Source of the DNA: Hermatobates lingyangjiaoensis
Taxonomy: Eukaryota; Arthropoda; Insecta; Hemiptera; Hermatobatidae
Direction of reading: 5' to 3'
Assembly: GCA_026182355.1 (NCBI GenBank)
Contig: JAPFBL010000369.1
Coordinates: 245,587 to 309,586, forward strand
Length of the DNA stretch: 64,000 nucleotides
Part shown: positions 11,832 to 22,980 of the stretch, piece after piece
Layout: the number at the start of each line of letters is the position of its first letter
How positions within the stretch are numbered: position 1 is the stretch's first letter
Program-made: the position numbers and the translations under genes
The notes under the pieces: model-generated
Told to the model about the DNA's origin: nothing
The model's input: the letters and a program-made list of their open reading frames with translations, nothing else
The model's database searches: none

Positions 11832-12315
11832 CAGTGGATTCCGCTTATTTGGGACAAATCTCAAAGAACGAAAACCAAACTATGAACTACAATTGTAAAT
11901 TTGTATGTTTAATTGGGACAACATTCCGCTTAATTGGGACAGTAAATTTAAGATTTTAGTACAGTAGAGTCCTGATTAACCGAGTATGTTTTAACTGAGT
12001 TCCGGTTTAACCGAATCGGTGCAGCGGCAAAACAAACACCACCCCTTTCTAAATCCCGGGAAAGCCAGAAAGGCGGCTTCTTTCTGAACCCCGTGTTTTA
12101 AAAATCCGCAGCTGCCTCATGTTCACATTTGCTATCTTTTCCATCCGAGCCAGTGCAGCGGCAAAACAACCCCCCCCCCCCCCCCCCATCCAATGCTTAA
12201 TGGCATTGTTCCTAAAACCAATCAAATGAATTTCCAAAAAAAAAAAAAGTGAAATTCGTTTAATTGGGACAAAACGCCTCGGTCCCGATGTGTCCCAATT
12301 AACCGGAATCCACTG
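11832..12315. mobile_element. pogo/Tigger-like MITE
   Basis: It is flanked by TA on both sides. The inverted ends read cagtggattccg with ttgggaca inside. A second, related inner repeat (acagtagagtcctgattaacc) lies at 11960. It holds a long C run at 12170-12187 and no transposase. The family assignment comes from TIR style and the TA target. Confidence 0.75.
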
Positions 12316-12333
12316 TATATGTAATAATGACCG

Positions 12334-12546
12334 GTGTCTGGGCCATTCGGTACAATAAACCGAAATTTAGTATCAAAGATTCGTGTAAAACAACACCAAT
12401 ACAACGTAAGTAGACAGGAGAAAAATAGCGCCTTATTCTTGCATATAAATAATCAAAATCATCATATTGATTGGAGCGGAGCTAAAATGATTACTTGTGA
12501 AAAAATCAATGTTGTTAAGAAATATCATAGAATCTTCTCTGATTAA
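12334..12546 (+). pseudogene. PLE GIY-YIG endonuclease C-terminal fragment
   Basis: The frame contains INRNLVSKIRVKQHQYNVSR followed by NSALFLHINNQNHHIDWSGA. This resembles the arginine-rich helix and the H-x-H region after the GIY-YIG core of Penelope-like endonucleases. It lies directly upstream of a degraded AGAUCU-family 3' region, so it is the tail of one PLE copy. The reverse transcriptase is missing. Confidence 0.7.
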
Positions 12547-12905
12547 ATTTAATAGATCAAATATTATGAACATTTGTAACGGGCTTTTCAAACTTGACTC
12601 AGTTTTGACGTGGTTTAAATAGCCTCATCGAAGAGGGTTGACAGCTAGCGGATATTTTTTTATGTTTTCTTTCTGTACTCCTTTGTTTAACTTAACATCT
12701 CTTCACGACTATTTTCTTTTCCTTGCACTTTACACCCTTTTCAAATACCTCTCTTCTTTCCCATTCCTCTCAATCCTTTATCAAGATGTTTCTACATCTT
12801 TGATTTCAAATGGGATTTTACTCTATGACAATAATCTATGTTGTTACGGTTGAAAGATCTTAATCATTTTTTTTCTCTCTCTCTTATTTCTTATTGTAGT
12901 TTAAA
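12547..12905 (+). mobile_element. PLE 3' region, AGAUCU family, degraded
   Basis: It continues from the endonuclease fragment, with gagggttgacagctag and ttgttacggttgaaagatct. The CUGACGA block has decayed to ctatgacaa. Confidence 0.6.
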
Positions 12906-13162
12906 TGGAGAATCGATTACAATTATAAAATTTGGATGTTTTTTTTTCACAGAACATTTATAGCAAGTCTTTCCAATATTCATCTAAAACATATGGAAAT
13001 TGGTTAAATCAGTCAATTGTGAAGAGAGAAATGGGAAAACAAAATTACAAAAGTTATAAATTGGAGATGAACCATTCAATAAGAATTTCAGGGATTGTGA
13101 CAGACGAATCATTCATCTAGTACAAAACTATAATGAAACAGAAAGAATGCAGCAACTTAAAG

Positions 13163-13937
13163 CAGGGCTTCTTAAACTTTTTTCATTCACGACCCCATTT
13201 ATGATTCTGAGTTTCCTGGCGACCCCATATAAATATAAAAGAAAAACAAATAAATATTTTTTGATGATTTATTTATTAGGTAACAATATTCATATACATA
13301 TGAAAATATATATTCGCACTCAGTCGTTGAGTGGTAAGTATTAAATTAAAATTAAAGGAAAAAATTTAATGAGATTTATGTGCCTGTTTTTTATTGCTTA
13401 ACAAATTAAATGTTGGTGGAATGTTTAACACTGCTGGACGTAAGACCTCTTGAATATTTTTTAGCGATGAGCGATATTGGGATTTAATGTGTTAAAGCTG
13501 AGAAAGTAACTTCACATAAATATGTGGTGTTAAATAGCAGAACATTTAACGCCATATCAGCGGTTTTAGAAAATTCAGTTCTAAATTTAACACATAAATG
13601 GTCCAATATAGCTGAAAAAAAAATATTTTTTTGCATTGAAACAGATGATTTTAATGTTTACTATGTTCGTCTTCATACTGAACTAAATGCGAAAAAAAAG
13701 CGCATTTCTCATGAAGATTAACATAGTTGCAATCGAAATCATGGGTTACAATACAAATTCAAATATTTTTTTGTCAACCATCTTGTTCAATTTTTTTTTA
13801 TATGAAGTGTTACTCCCGTGGTGTGACTGCACAAATACATATCCAGATGTTATCAAATCGTGTATTTAAATATTTGACATTAAAATCTCTGGCGACCACA
13901 GAATTTTGCGATGCGACCCATAGTTTAAGAAGGCCTG
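13163..13937. mobile_element. hAT-type MITE, 775 bp
   Basis: The inverted ends are CAGGGCTTCTTAAACT and its near complement. The flanking octamers acttaaag (13155-13162) and ccttaaag (13938-13945) agree at 7 of 8 positions. Short open frames inside show no transposase motif. Confidence 0.8.
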
Positions 13938-13945
13938 CCTTAAAG

Positions 13946-14290
13946 CAATCGTTCAATACATTCAAGTTTAATATTTTTTTATATACTTTTAACATAAATG
14001 TATGGTTGTTACTGTTTTATTCCTATTTACATACTTTTAACGTCAAGAAATATATTGTTTCAACTATTTAATTATTATATACATATTTTTAACGTAATAA
14101 ATGTATAGCTTTTATTTTAACGACTAAACATTTATAATTTTTTTACTATTTTATTTTTATATATGTACTTTTAACAATAAGGAATACAAAAAGTCTGGAA
14201 TAATTATACTAATTTATTTTTAAAATAGTTACCCAGTTTTTTTTTATATTTTTTGTTAATATTTAGGGAAATAACAAACTAATGGTTTTA
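13946..14290. other. AT-rich spacer
   Basis: A few imperfect repeats of tacttttaac/aacgt at about 50-60 bp spacing; otherwise nothing. Confidence 0.45.
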
Positions 14291-14309
14291 AAATGACAAG
14301 CCCAGAACC

Positions 14310-15258
14310 CAATTGTATGGGACTAAATGTACTAGTACCAAACTTTCTGGGAGTGAATGTCGTAGTACCGAATTATCTGGGACTAATGTCCTTGCACCGA
14401 ATTGTCCGGAACTAAATATCCTGGTACCGAATTATCCGGGACTTAATGTCTTGTGCCGAATTGTTCGGGATAAATGTCCTAGTACCGAATTTTCTGGGAC
14501 TAAATGTCGTAGTACCGAATTGTCCGGAACTAAATGTCCTAGTACCTAATTTTCTGGGACTGAATGTCGTAGTACCGAATTGTCCGGAACTAAATGTCCT
14601 AGTAATGAATTTTCTGGGACTGAATGTCGTAGTACCGAATTGTCCGGAACTAAATGTCCTAGTACCGAATTTTCTGGGACTGAATGTCGTAGTACCGAAT
14701 TGTCCGGAACTAAATGTCCTAGTACCTAATTTTCTGGGACTGAATGTCGTAGTACCGAATTGTCCGGAACTAAATGTCCTAGTAATGAATTTTCTGGGAC
14801 TGAATGTCGTAGTACCGAATTGTCCGGAACTAAATGTCCTAGTACCGAATTTTCTGGGACTGAATGTCGTAGTACCGAATTGTCCTAGTACTGAGTTGTC
14901 CGGAACTAAATGTCCTAGTGCCGAATTGTCCGGAACTAAATGTCCTAGTACCTAATTTTCTGGGACTGAATGTCGTAGTACCGAATTGTCCGGAACTAAA
15001 TGTCCTAGTACCGAATTTTCTGGGACTGAATGTCGTAGTACGGAATTGTCCTAGTACTGAGTTGTCCGGAACTAAATGTCCTAGTGCCGAATTGTCCGGG
15101 ATAAATGTCCTAGTACTGAATTTTCTGGGACTGAATGTCGTAGTACCGAATTGTCCGGAACTAAATGTCCTAGTACCGAATTTTCTGGGACTGAATGTCC
15201 TAGTACTGAATTTTCTGGGACTGAATGTCTTAGTACCGAATTGTCCTAGCACCGCATG
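14310..15258. repeat. 30-bp minisatellite with 60-bp and longer higher-order units
   Basis: Two 30-bp half-units alternate: one with ggaactaaatgtcctagta, one with gggactgaatgtcgtagta. A larger 180-bp cycle with ctaat and atgaat variants repeats near 14560-14860. Because 30 is a multiple of 3, frames of 78-169 codons stay open on both strands. These translate to simple repeated words (FLGLNVVVPNCPELNVLV type) and I do not regard them as genes. Confidence 0.93.
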
Positions 15259-15479
15259 AGCTGTGTAAAAACATTAGAATCAGTATGTTAAATACATGTA
15301 TATTGTTAGTAACAAATCGTTTTGTAAATATTGTATTCTTTATAAATTCGACTTACCGCATTTTCAGAACTATAGGTCGTTTTTTTTTCATAGTTTAGCC
15401 TGGTGCACCTTATACTCTGTATAACACTTTTTTGATGAAAATACGATCCGAAATGGACAAATACAGTTCAATGTACATA

Positions 15480-15630
15480 AAGAAACGTAGAGAAATTAAA
15501 AACACACACTTACAGTCTCTAATTTTCGGTTGAACCGTCTTCAGGAGAGATAAGAAAGGGAAACCAAGCGCACTGGTACAGAACCTGAAGACGGTTGAAC
15601 CGAAAATTAGAGACTGTAAGTGTGTGTTTA
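15480..15630. mobile_element. PLE inverted pair, AAUU family, short
   Basis: Arms at 15500-15560 and 15585-15628 share gaagacggttgaaccg/cggttgaaccg and tagagactgtaagtgtg, with AAAATTAGAGA after the stem. The whole unit is a compact hairpin of about 150 bp. Confidence 0.7.
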
Positions 15631-15639
15631 TACTCTGTA

Positions 15640-16058
15640 TAAGGTATATGTGAAATTAATACCGGTATATCATTTCACATGTTATTTTCACACTAAACCA
15701 CAAGAGTACACTCCAGGTCTATCTTATCAAATGTAAATCTCTAAATAATACCAGATATTGGAGGAAAAAAAGCTTAAAAAAAAATTAATAAATGCGGATT
15801 TTTTTCTAGCGGCGTAGAAGAGGAATTCGTGCATCTTCTACCTTCGGAGTTAGCAGAGTTGATGAATAGTGACACCAAAGATGAAGATATCGTTGGATTT
15901 TAGCTAACAGTGTGAAACATAGATAGTTTTGGTAAACTTCTTAGCATGTTATATGCTATAATTATTGCTTTAACTCTTAATATTTTATTTTAACATACCA
16001 GGCATGTTCTCAGTTGTAATGTAAGCATCCCGTTTCATCCTCTTGTTGCTTCTATTCT
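15640..16058. other. AT-rich spacer, no feature recognised
   Basis: A slightly GC-richer patch at 15810-15880 gives no convincing exon. Confidence 0.4.
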
Positions 16059-16059
16059 A

Positions 16060-16691
16060 CAGGGTGTTCCAAAAGAAACAGTGCACTGAACACGAGAAAG
16101 GATATTTATACATTGAACATGTTTAAATGTATATCTTTTTTGAAAACACCATCACGTCTGAGTGTTACATTCATAACATCCTGGAGCCATTTTTTGATTA
16201 ACTGATGGAGCAAGAAAAGCAACAAGGCTGGTTCCAGCAAGACGGTGCAACTGCACATACGGCTCGTGTCAGTATGTCTGCAGTTGGTGATGTCTTTGGG
16301 GATCGTGTGATCTCTCGTGGTTTGTGGCCACCTCAATCACCTGATTTAACACCTCCTGACTTTTATTTCTGGGGCAAATTGAAAGGTTTAGTGTATGCAG
16401 ACAATCCTCGAACTATGAACTGGAGCAGAAAATAACAAGTGTTATTCAAAACATCAAACCTGATGAACTTGAGTGTGTTTTTCAAAACACGCAGCGTCGC
16501 GCTCGTTTATGTCTGCAGGTGAATGGCGCACACTTTCAACAGTTATTGTAGATCATATCTTACTGCACGAGTCAACCCTCAATCGTACTTTAGTTGATAA
16601 GGTATTGGATTTGTGAATATTTGCAATAAATAGTATGTTTCAGTGGGTTATTAGCATATTCCTACTGCACTGTTTCTTTTGGAACACCCTG
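16060..16691 (+). mobile_element. Deleted Tc1/mariner-superfamily element, DD39D type
   Basis: Inverted ends cagggtgttccaaaagaaac are flanked by TA at 16058-16059 and 16692-16693. At 632 bp it is about half the usual length. Only the C-terminal catalytic part of the transposase is left. Confidence 0.88.
16205..16551 (+). pseudogene. Transposase C-terminal fragment (DD39D)
   Basis: It contains QQDGATAHTARVS, then PPQSPDLTPPDFYFWG; the two Asp (QQDG and PPDF) are 39 residues apart. A frameshift near 16410 moves the end into another frame (ITSVIQNIKPDEL ... NGAHFQQLL, stop at about 16551). The first catalytic Asp and the DNA-binding domain are deleted. Confidence 0.85.
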
Positions 16692-16693
16692 TA

Positions 16694-17175
16694 TTATTAT
16701 TTTTAAATTTTAAATGACATACCTCTTCTTGGTGTTAGATTTTATCATATTAAATATCCCTCCAAAAAAATTCGCTTTATATATGTTTTTTTTCCTTCCT
16801 GATTATGAATTTTACGGCTTGTCCAACTTATAATTCAGAAAATACGGTACTTGGTGAACCGTTGCTGTTATCACCCCACTGGTGCCTCTTGATGGAGCTA
16901 GGATAGCATACTAGCAATGTACTCTACAGGACAGCCTCTGTCATATTAGCTATTACGTTAATAATTAAATACCAAAATAAACTTTGCTAAAGGTAACACA
17001 ACATTCACTGACAGTTGCCGCAGTTCGGCAGGTCAGCTAACAAATGATTAGTCTACCTGGAGATATACTACTTTAGCTGCATGGACGCCTACAGCAAGAA
17101 AGCAAGCTTTCAAAAGTAAAGACCAACTTGTATAATAATAGAACATACAATGTATGATATATTATAATTAATGTA
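16694..17175. other. Unassigned spacer
   Basis: Mixed-composition sequence, no ORF or RNA gene recognised. Confidence 0.4.
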
Positions 17176-17214
17176 ATGTATAATTATGTAAATTATATTT
17201 ATATAATGCATATA

Positions 17215-17375
17215 TATGTTAATATTAAACGATTACAAGAAAAGAATAGAAACAACACAACTCACTTCAATATTTCGACCTCAGAAGTCATCATCAGAAG
17301 AAGAGGAACAGTTCTTCTTCTTGACATTCTCATGACGACGAGGTCGAAATATAGAACTGAATATTGTTCTACAAT
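17215..17375. mobile_element. PLE terminal unit, AUAU family
   Basis: Ribozyme-like core on the minus strand at 17269-17297: CUGAUGA, extra U, stem GAC...GUC closed by G-C, GAAA opening AUAU, then U. A truncated inverted partner follows (gaggtcgaaatata at 17340). Confidence 0.65.
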
Positions 17376-17524
17376 ATTTGTAAAATGTTTGATATGTTGT
17401 CCTAACAAACTGTTTCATGTTTGGAATTATGTTATTATTATTTAATATTATTTATTATATATATTAATATAATATGTATATAATTAATTATATGTAACAA
17501 GATTTGACAATGAAAATGTGAAAA

Positions 17525-18240
17525 ATCAAAGTCCAAACCATAATAAGGAAATGAGAAAAAAAAATCCTTTCTGATTAAATTTAATAGATAATGAGGTAAA
17601 AAAAGTTAATGAAATATTCTCTACATATAGAATTTTAATTATATAAACAATTCGTTTCGAACACATAGTGTTCTTCTTCAGGTGTAAAACCAAGGATGAG
17701 TGTCTGTGGTACAATTGAAAAGCATTGTTTGTATAATTAAACTTCTATTTGTAAAGAATATTTCATTAATTTTTTTTTAACGTCACAATGAATAAATAGA
17801 CATAATAATTGATTGCACTACCTTAGAATTTAACAGATCAAATATTATAAAGGGGCTTTTATTAGTAACTTATATTAGTAACGGGCTTTTCAAACTTGAC
17901 TCAGTTTTGACGAAGATAGTAGCCTTATCCTAAGAGAGTTATAAAGCTAGTGGATAGGTTTTTTTTTTACTTTTTTCTTACTGTACACCTTTGTTTACCT
18001 AAACATCCCCCCCCCCCCCCCCCACTGGACTATTATCCTTTCCTGCACTTTCACCCTTTTAAAATACCTCTCTTCCCTCCCACTCTTCTCAACCTTTTCC
18101 ATGATGTTTCAACATCTAGTGTTTTAGTTGGGTTTTTGACTCTGACAAAGACCGCTTGTTACGCTTCAAAGATTTTAAATCTCTTTTTTTTTCTCATTAT
18201 TTATTGTGGTTTATAATTTGATAATTAATTATATATAATG
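17525..18240. mobile_element. Mixed PLE remnants (ACGCGU-like and AGAUCU families)
   Basis: A minus-strand core at 17654-17681 has CUGAAGA, extra A, GAACAC/GUGUUC stem and GAAAC, but the palindrome is decayed to GAATTG. From 17820 on, the sequence is a long-form AGAUCU-family 3' region with an 18-bp C run at 18007. The 88-codon frame there is not a gene. Confidence 0.6.
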
Positions 18241-18351
18241 ATTAAAGCTATGAGAAAAGATTTTAACCAAGACGCTATTTAACTGTAGTTGTAATGTAAT
18301 TCAAAATAAATACATTGTTATCAGTGTTATCATTGCACTTGAGTTGTTAAG

Positions 18352-18462
18352 TATGACCCTTTTGAACCATTAAACAAAATATGACCTTTTGAACCATTAA
18401 ACAAAATATGACCTTTTGAACCATTAAACAAAATATGACCTTTTGAACCATTAAACAAACTC
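18352..18462. repeat. 27-bp tandem repeat, four copies
   Basis: The monomer contains atgaccttttgaaccatta and is almost invariant. Confidence 0.9.
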
Positions 18463-18539
18463 TATACATCATGGGAGGCTAATCTTGCCTAGTAACAGTC
18501 AGCGTTCCATTAAATTCACTAACTCACCTCCCTCACTTC

Positions 18540-19492
18540 GGCAAAGGGTATAATACCATAGACACCCACAGACAGACACATACACATACATACTCTTAAC
18601 ACAACGGATATAATACCATAGACACAGACAGACACATACACATAAACATTCACATACAGATACATACTCTTAACACAACGGATATAATACCATAGACACC
18701 CACAGACAGACACATACACATACATACTCTTAACACAACGGATATAATACCATAGACACAGACAGACACATACACATAAACATTCACATACAGATACATA
18801 CCCTTAACACAACGGATATAATACCATAGACACAGACAGACACATACACATAAACATTCACTACAGATACATACTCTTAACACAACGGATATAATACCAT
18901 AGCACAGACAGACAACACATAAACACTAATACATACCCTTAACACAACGGATATAATACCATAGACACAGACAGACACATACACATAAACATTCACATAC
19001 AGATACATACCCTTAACACAACGGATATAATACCATAGACACACACAGACAGACAGACACATACACATACATACTCTTAACACAACGGATATAATACCAT
19101 AGACACAGACAGACACATACACATAAACATTCACATACAGATACATACCCTTAACACAACGGATATAATACCATAGACACAGACAGACACATACACATAA
19201 ACATTCACATACAGATACATACTCTTAACACAACGGATATAATACCATAGACACACGCAGACAGACACATACACTTACATACCCTTAACACAACGGATAT
19301 AATACCATAGACACAGACAGACACATACACATAAACATTCACATACAGATACATACCCTTAACACAACGGATATAATACCATAGACACAGACAGACACAT
19401 ACACATAAATACCCTTAACACAACGGATATAATACCATAGACACACACAGACAGACAGACACATACACATAAACATTCACATACACGTTAAT
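18540..19492. repeat. Minisatellite of mixed 58- and 75-bp units
   Basis: Each unit begins acacaacggatataatacc, then atagacacagacagacacat, with or without an extra acataaacattcacatacag segment. About 14 units. The minus-strand frames rich in Val, Tyr and Cys are read-through of the repeat. Confidence 0.92.
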
Positions 19493-20760
19493 TACAGTTT
19501 TTGCCAAATTATTCGGATAATTAAAAAAGAAGACAGTGAGTTTTGTTTTACTTTACAAATAAAATCACATTAAAAACAAAGAAGAATGCAAAAGCAGTTC
19601 TACTTAAGTAAGGAACATTAATGACTTTATATAAATAATATACTTTATATTTATTCCTGATATAAAATAACTTGTTATTTTCTACCAAAGATCTTTGTCT
19701 GATTTTTTGAATTATTTATTGTGGTTTAGACCATTTTTGACACAGTAAAGTGTTACATACACACAACAAATTATATTTACCAGGAATCGGTAAATTTCAA
19801 GCTTCAAATCAAACTTAAGCCAACGTTTTGATTTAAAATCTTGGTGGTATGCAGAAGTATGAAATGTTGGAACTATGTACATTGCAATAAGCTATTACCC
19901 TAGAGATTAAAAATAAATAACCTTAAGAATATAAATTTTAACACAACTGTCAGCTTAAACAAAGCGTTACATTTGAAAACTGGGTTTAGTGTTATATGTA
20001 TTATTGTGTAATACAAACGACACTAGAGTGTGGTTGTACATTGTAGTATTTTGGTTAAACTTGACAGTTGTGTGAAGTGTCTATTCCTGAAGTTATAAAT
20101 TATTTAGTTTATTAGATACTTATAGGCTAACGGGAGACTATTATTATATCAATAAAGAAAAGCACTTTATTACAAAATAACACTCCTAGAATCTATGAAT
20201 AACAAAATATTACTTTTTATTTTTGGCTATTTGTTTATTAAATCCTCCTGTTAACCGATAACTACATTTGTTAAATAATAGGCCTCCAGATAAGAGATAA
20301 GTACCGTTTATTGTTTTATAAAATTCCGAACATTGAATATGTTTGCTTATAAAACAGTATTTCAAATAAAACAGAAACTTCTGAAGAAATTAAAATGTCA
20401 AAGTTCCCTTTAAAATTCACCTTTTGTAAAAATTATTGTCAATATAGATGTTCTGAGACAATGTTATAAAGATAAATGATGACATAAAATGAGTGGAAAT
20501 TTCATGTTTAAATAGTATGTGTTTTATTAAATGTACTTACTGTGTATATTTCTTGAATCATCTAAAGAATACTATATCACTAGCATGGGCCATATAAGAC
20601 TTCAGTTTTCATCACTTAAGAACAAAAAACACAATAACAGTTATTCCTGTCAGTCATTATCCGTGAATTTATTTCATTAACTGCTGATATAATTTTTTGA
20701 CTCTGGGTTCACAGCTGGCTAAGCTAAATATAAATTGTTTTGTATTGATGACAATCAACC
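19493..20760. other. AT-rich unique-looking stretch
   Basis: No frame over 60 codons, no transposon ends recognised. It begins a transposon-poor tract that lasts to about 27.2 kb. Confidence 0.45.
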
Positions 20761-21500
20761 GTCATTATTTTTACTGATTTATTGATATCAATTGAACATT
20801 CCGTATTCAGATTAAGAAAATATTTGAAATTATTCAATCAGTAACAGATAAGCCATGACTTTTAAACATTGTCATCACTTTAACTCATTTATTCAAATCA
20901 AACGAATATTACTTATTCACATTTACAAATTATTTTATGTAATTTTATCAAAAAATGGAAGTTCATTATTTTAACTAATTTTTTCAACTTAAAGAGACAT
21001 TACTTATTGAGATTTGCAAATTATTTGTTTTTTTTTCCACAATTAATGATGTTGTAAACACGGTTATCATTTTAACTAATGTACTCAAATCAAAGGAATA
21101 TTACTTATTCACATTTACAAATTATTTGAAGTAATATCTCTTCAAAAGAAAGTTCTAAACACTATCATCATTTATTAATTTCTTTTAATTATACGATCAT
21201 CACTTATCTACAATTCAAATTATTTTAAAGTTCTTTTTCAAATAATTAGTTTCTAAGCATTGTCATTATTTCAACTGATTTATTGAAATGGAACCAACAG
21301 AACCTCCTCAGATTTACAAATTATTTGAAATTATTTCTTGAATAGATAGATATTTAAACAGGGTCATCACTTTAACTAATTTATTAAAATGAAGCGAACA
21401 TTTTATTCGGATTTTTAAAATACTTAAGTTTATTTCTTCAATAATTTTAATTAATAATTTATTAGTGTAGACTTATTTGAATTATTTAAGATAATTTCAA
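20760..21500. repeat. Old, diverged tandem duplication of about 130-180 bp
   Basis: The phrases tcatcactttaacta, atttattcaaatcaaacgaa, ttattcacatttacaaattattt recur at about 20765, 20870, 20955, 21060, 21170, 21260 and 21365 with heavy divergence. Confidence 0.6.
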
Positions 21501-21696
21501 AATGAATGCATTAATCTCCAAACAGATATACTTTTCAACCAATTGAAAAGATGACACTGACGATTTAAATTATAAAAAGTAAACCAGGTAATAAGTAATG
21601 TTCATACATAAGTAAATAATATTAATTAATTTTGTATTAAATTATAAAAGAATAAATTCAAATAATAAGTAATATTAATGATAAAAAATTAAACCA

Positions 21697-21820
21697 TGAA
21701 TCGGCACGCTTGCTTGTTGGGCATTTAAGCCCACGGCCTTTGGACCCCGGATTCTTTCCAGATGGAGTTTCATTACGTGTGAACACGGTTGTGCCCACAG
21801 CTACGATTCTGCAGGTATGT
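21697..21820. other. GC-richer island with open frames, unidentified
   Basis: About 120 bp that is much less AT-rich than its surroundings. On the plus strand a frame of about 40 codons is open through RPLDPGFFPDGVSL and ends at a good donor (CTGCAG, GTATGT at 21815). On the minus strand a second frame is also open, starting after cctgcag. I cannot assign a family. It could be a lone exon, a repeat fragment, or chance. Confidence 0.3.
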
Positions 21821-21899
21821 CAGCTTTTCATACTGTGATAGTTCATAACCACTTATTATTCGTAGTTATTGGTACATATTGGTGTTTTAAAAATACTAA

Positions 21900-22980
21900 T
21901 AATTTAAAAGAATCTGTACAAATAGAATGTGTATGACTAAATTACACAAATTTATTATTCACAGCTAGTGAAGTATTAGATATGTCGGCCATATTAACTT
22001 ATTGAGATTAAACGTACATCTAATAAATTATATTCAACATTATACCAGTGATGAAATGGTTATTATTTTAACTTATTTATTCAATTAAACGTACATGCTA
22101 ATTAATGTTTATTAATTATTCAAAATTACGTATTCAATGAAGTTGAGGTTTGGAGATGCCGGTTGCATTAATATGAACTTATCATTCATATCTGTTTGAA
22201 CAATCGAATTGTGTTTTAAATGTTATGATCATGTGAACTAATTTATTCAAATTAAACCAATATGACTGATGATTCTGGATTAGTAATTCAGATGTACTTC
22301 TCTGTATTATAGACTTAGAAACATGGCGGCCATTTGAAATAAGTTATAAAAACAACTAATTATTTGAATAATGGGAAACACTAGTTCTATATGCTTATCA
22401 TTTTAACTTATTTATTCAGATTAAACGTACATGTTAATTAATGCTTATTAATTATTCAAAATTATGTATTAATGAAGTTGTGGTTTTGACATGCAGGTTG
22501 CATTAATATTTTAAATTCATGCATTTCATCATTACCACAGAGGTTAGTATTATTAATATTAAACATATAATCTACCGTCTCACCTCGTACATTACTGCCG
22601 TAGCTGTCGGACCGGTTTCGGGTCTCGACCAATCTTCAACACGAACTGATCTAATGAATCCTACCTATCTGTTTATATAACAGACAGCTACGGCAGTAAT
22701 GTACGAGGTGAGATGGTAGATTATATGTTTAATATCATTAATATTTTATTAAGATGGAATGTGTAAGACTAAATTATATGAACTTATCATTTATATCTAT
22801 TTGAAAAATCGAATTGTGTTTTAAATATTATGATCATGTGAACTAATTTGTCAAATAAAACCAACGTTATTAATGTTTCTGGATTAGTAATTGTAATGTA
22901 GTTTTCAGTGTGTTATATAAAGTTTTAAACATGGCGGCCATTTGACATAAGTTATAAAATCAACTAATTATTCATAGTTT
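21900..22980. repeat. Diverged duplication of about 610 bp
   Basis: Segments around 22200-22380 and 22800-22970 match: tgatcatgtgaactaattt, tctggattagtaatt, and aacatggcggccattt followed by aagttataaaa. Confidence 0.65.
22545..22738. mobile_element. PLE inverted pair, ACCGGU family
   Basis: Arms of about 50 bp (22550-22608 and 22680-22735) are nearly perfect complements around a core. On the minus strand the core (22610-22639) reads UUGAAGA (C3 to U), a GGUC/GACC stem, GAAA opening ACCGGU, then C. It is the only PLE unit inside the transposon-poor tract. Confidence 0.65.

Noticed and set aside
14446..14955. 169-codon and 137-codon frames (plus and minus strands, 14.3-15.3 kb)
   Set aside because: They are a 30-bp repeat read in frame; both strands are equally open and there is no domain, start context or splice signal.
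18519..19146. Val/Tyr/Cys-rich minus-strand frames
   Set aside because: Read-through of the acac-rich minisatellite.
22610..22639. Simple inverted-repeat terminator or cruciform at 22.6 kb
   Set aside because: The centre fits the PLE ribozyme layout, which explains the palindrome better.
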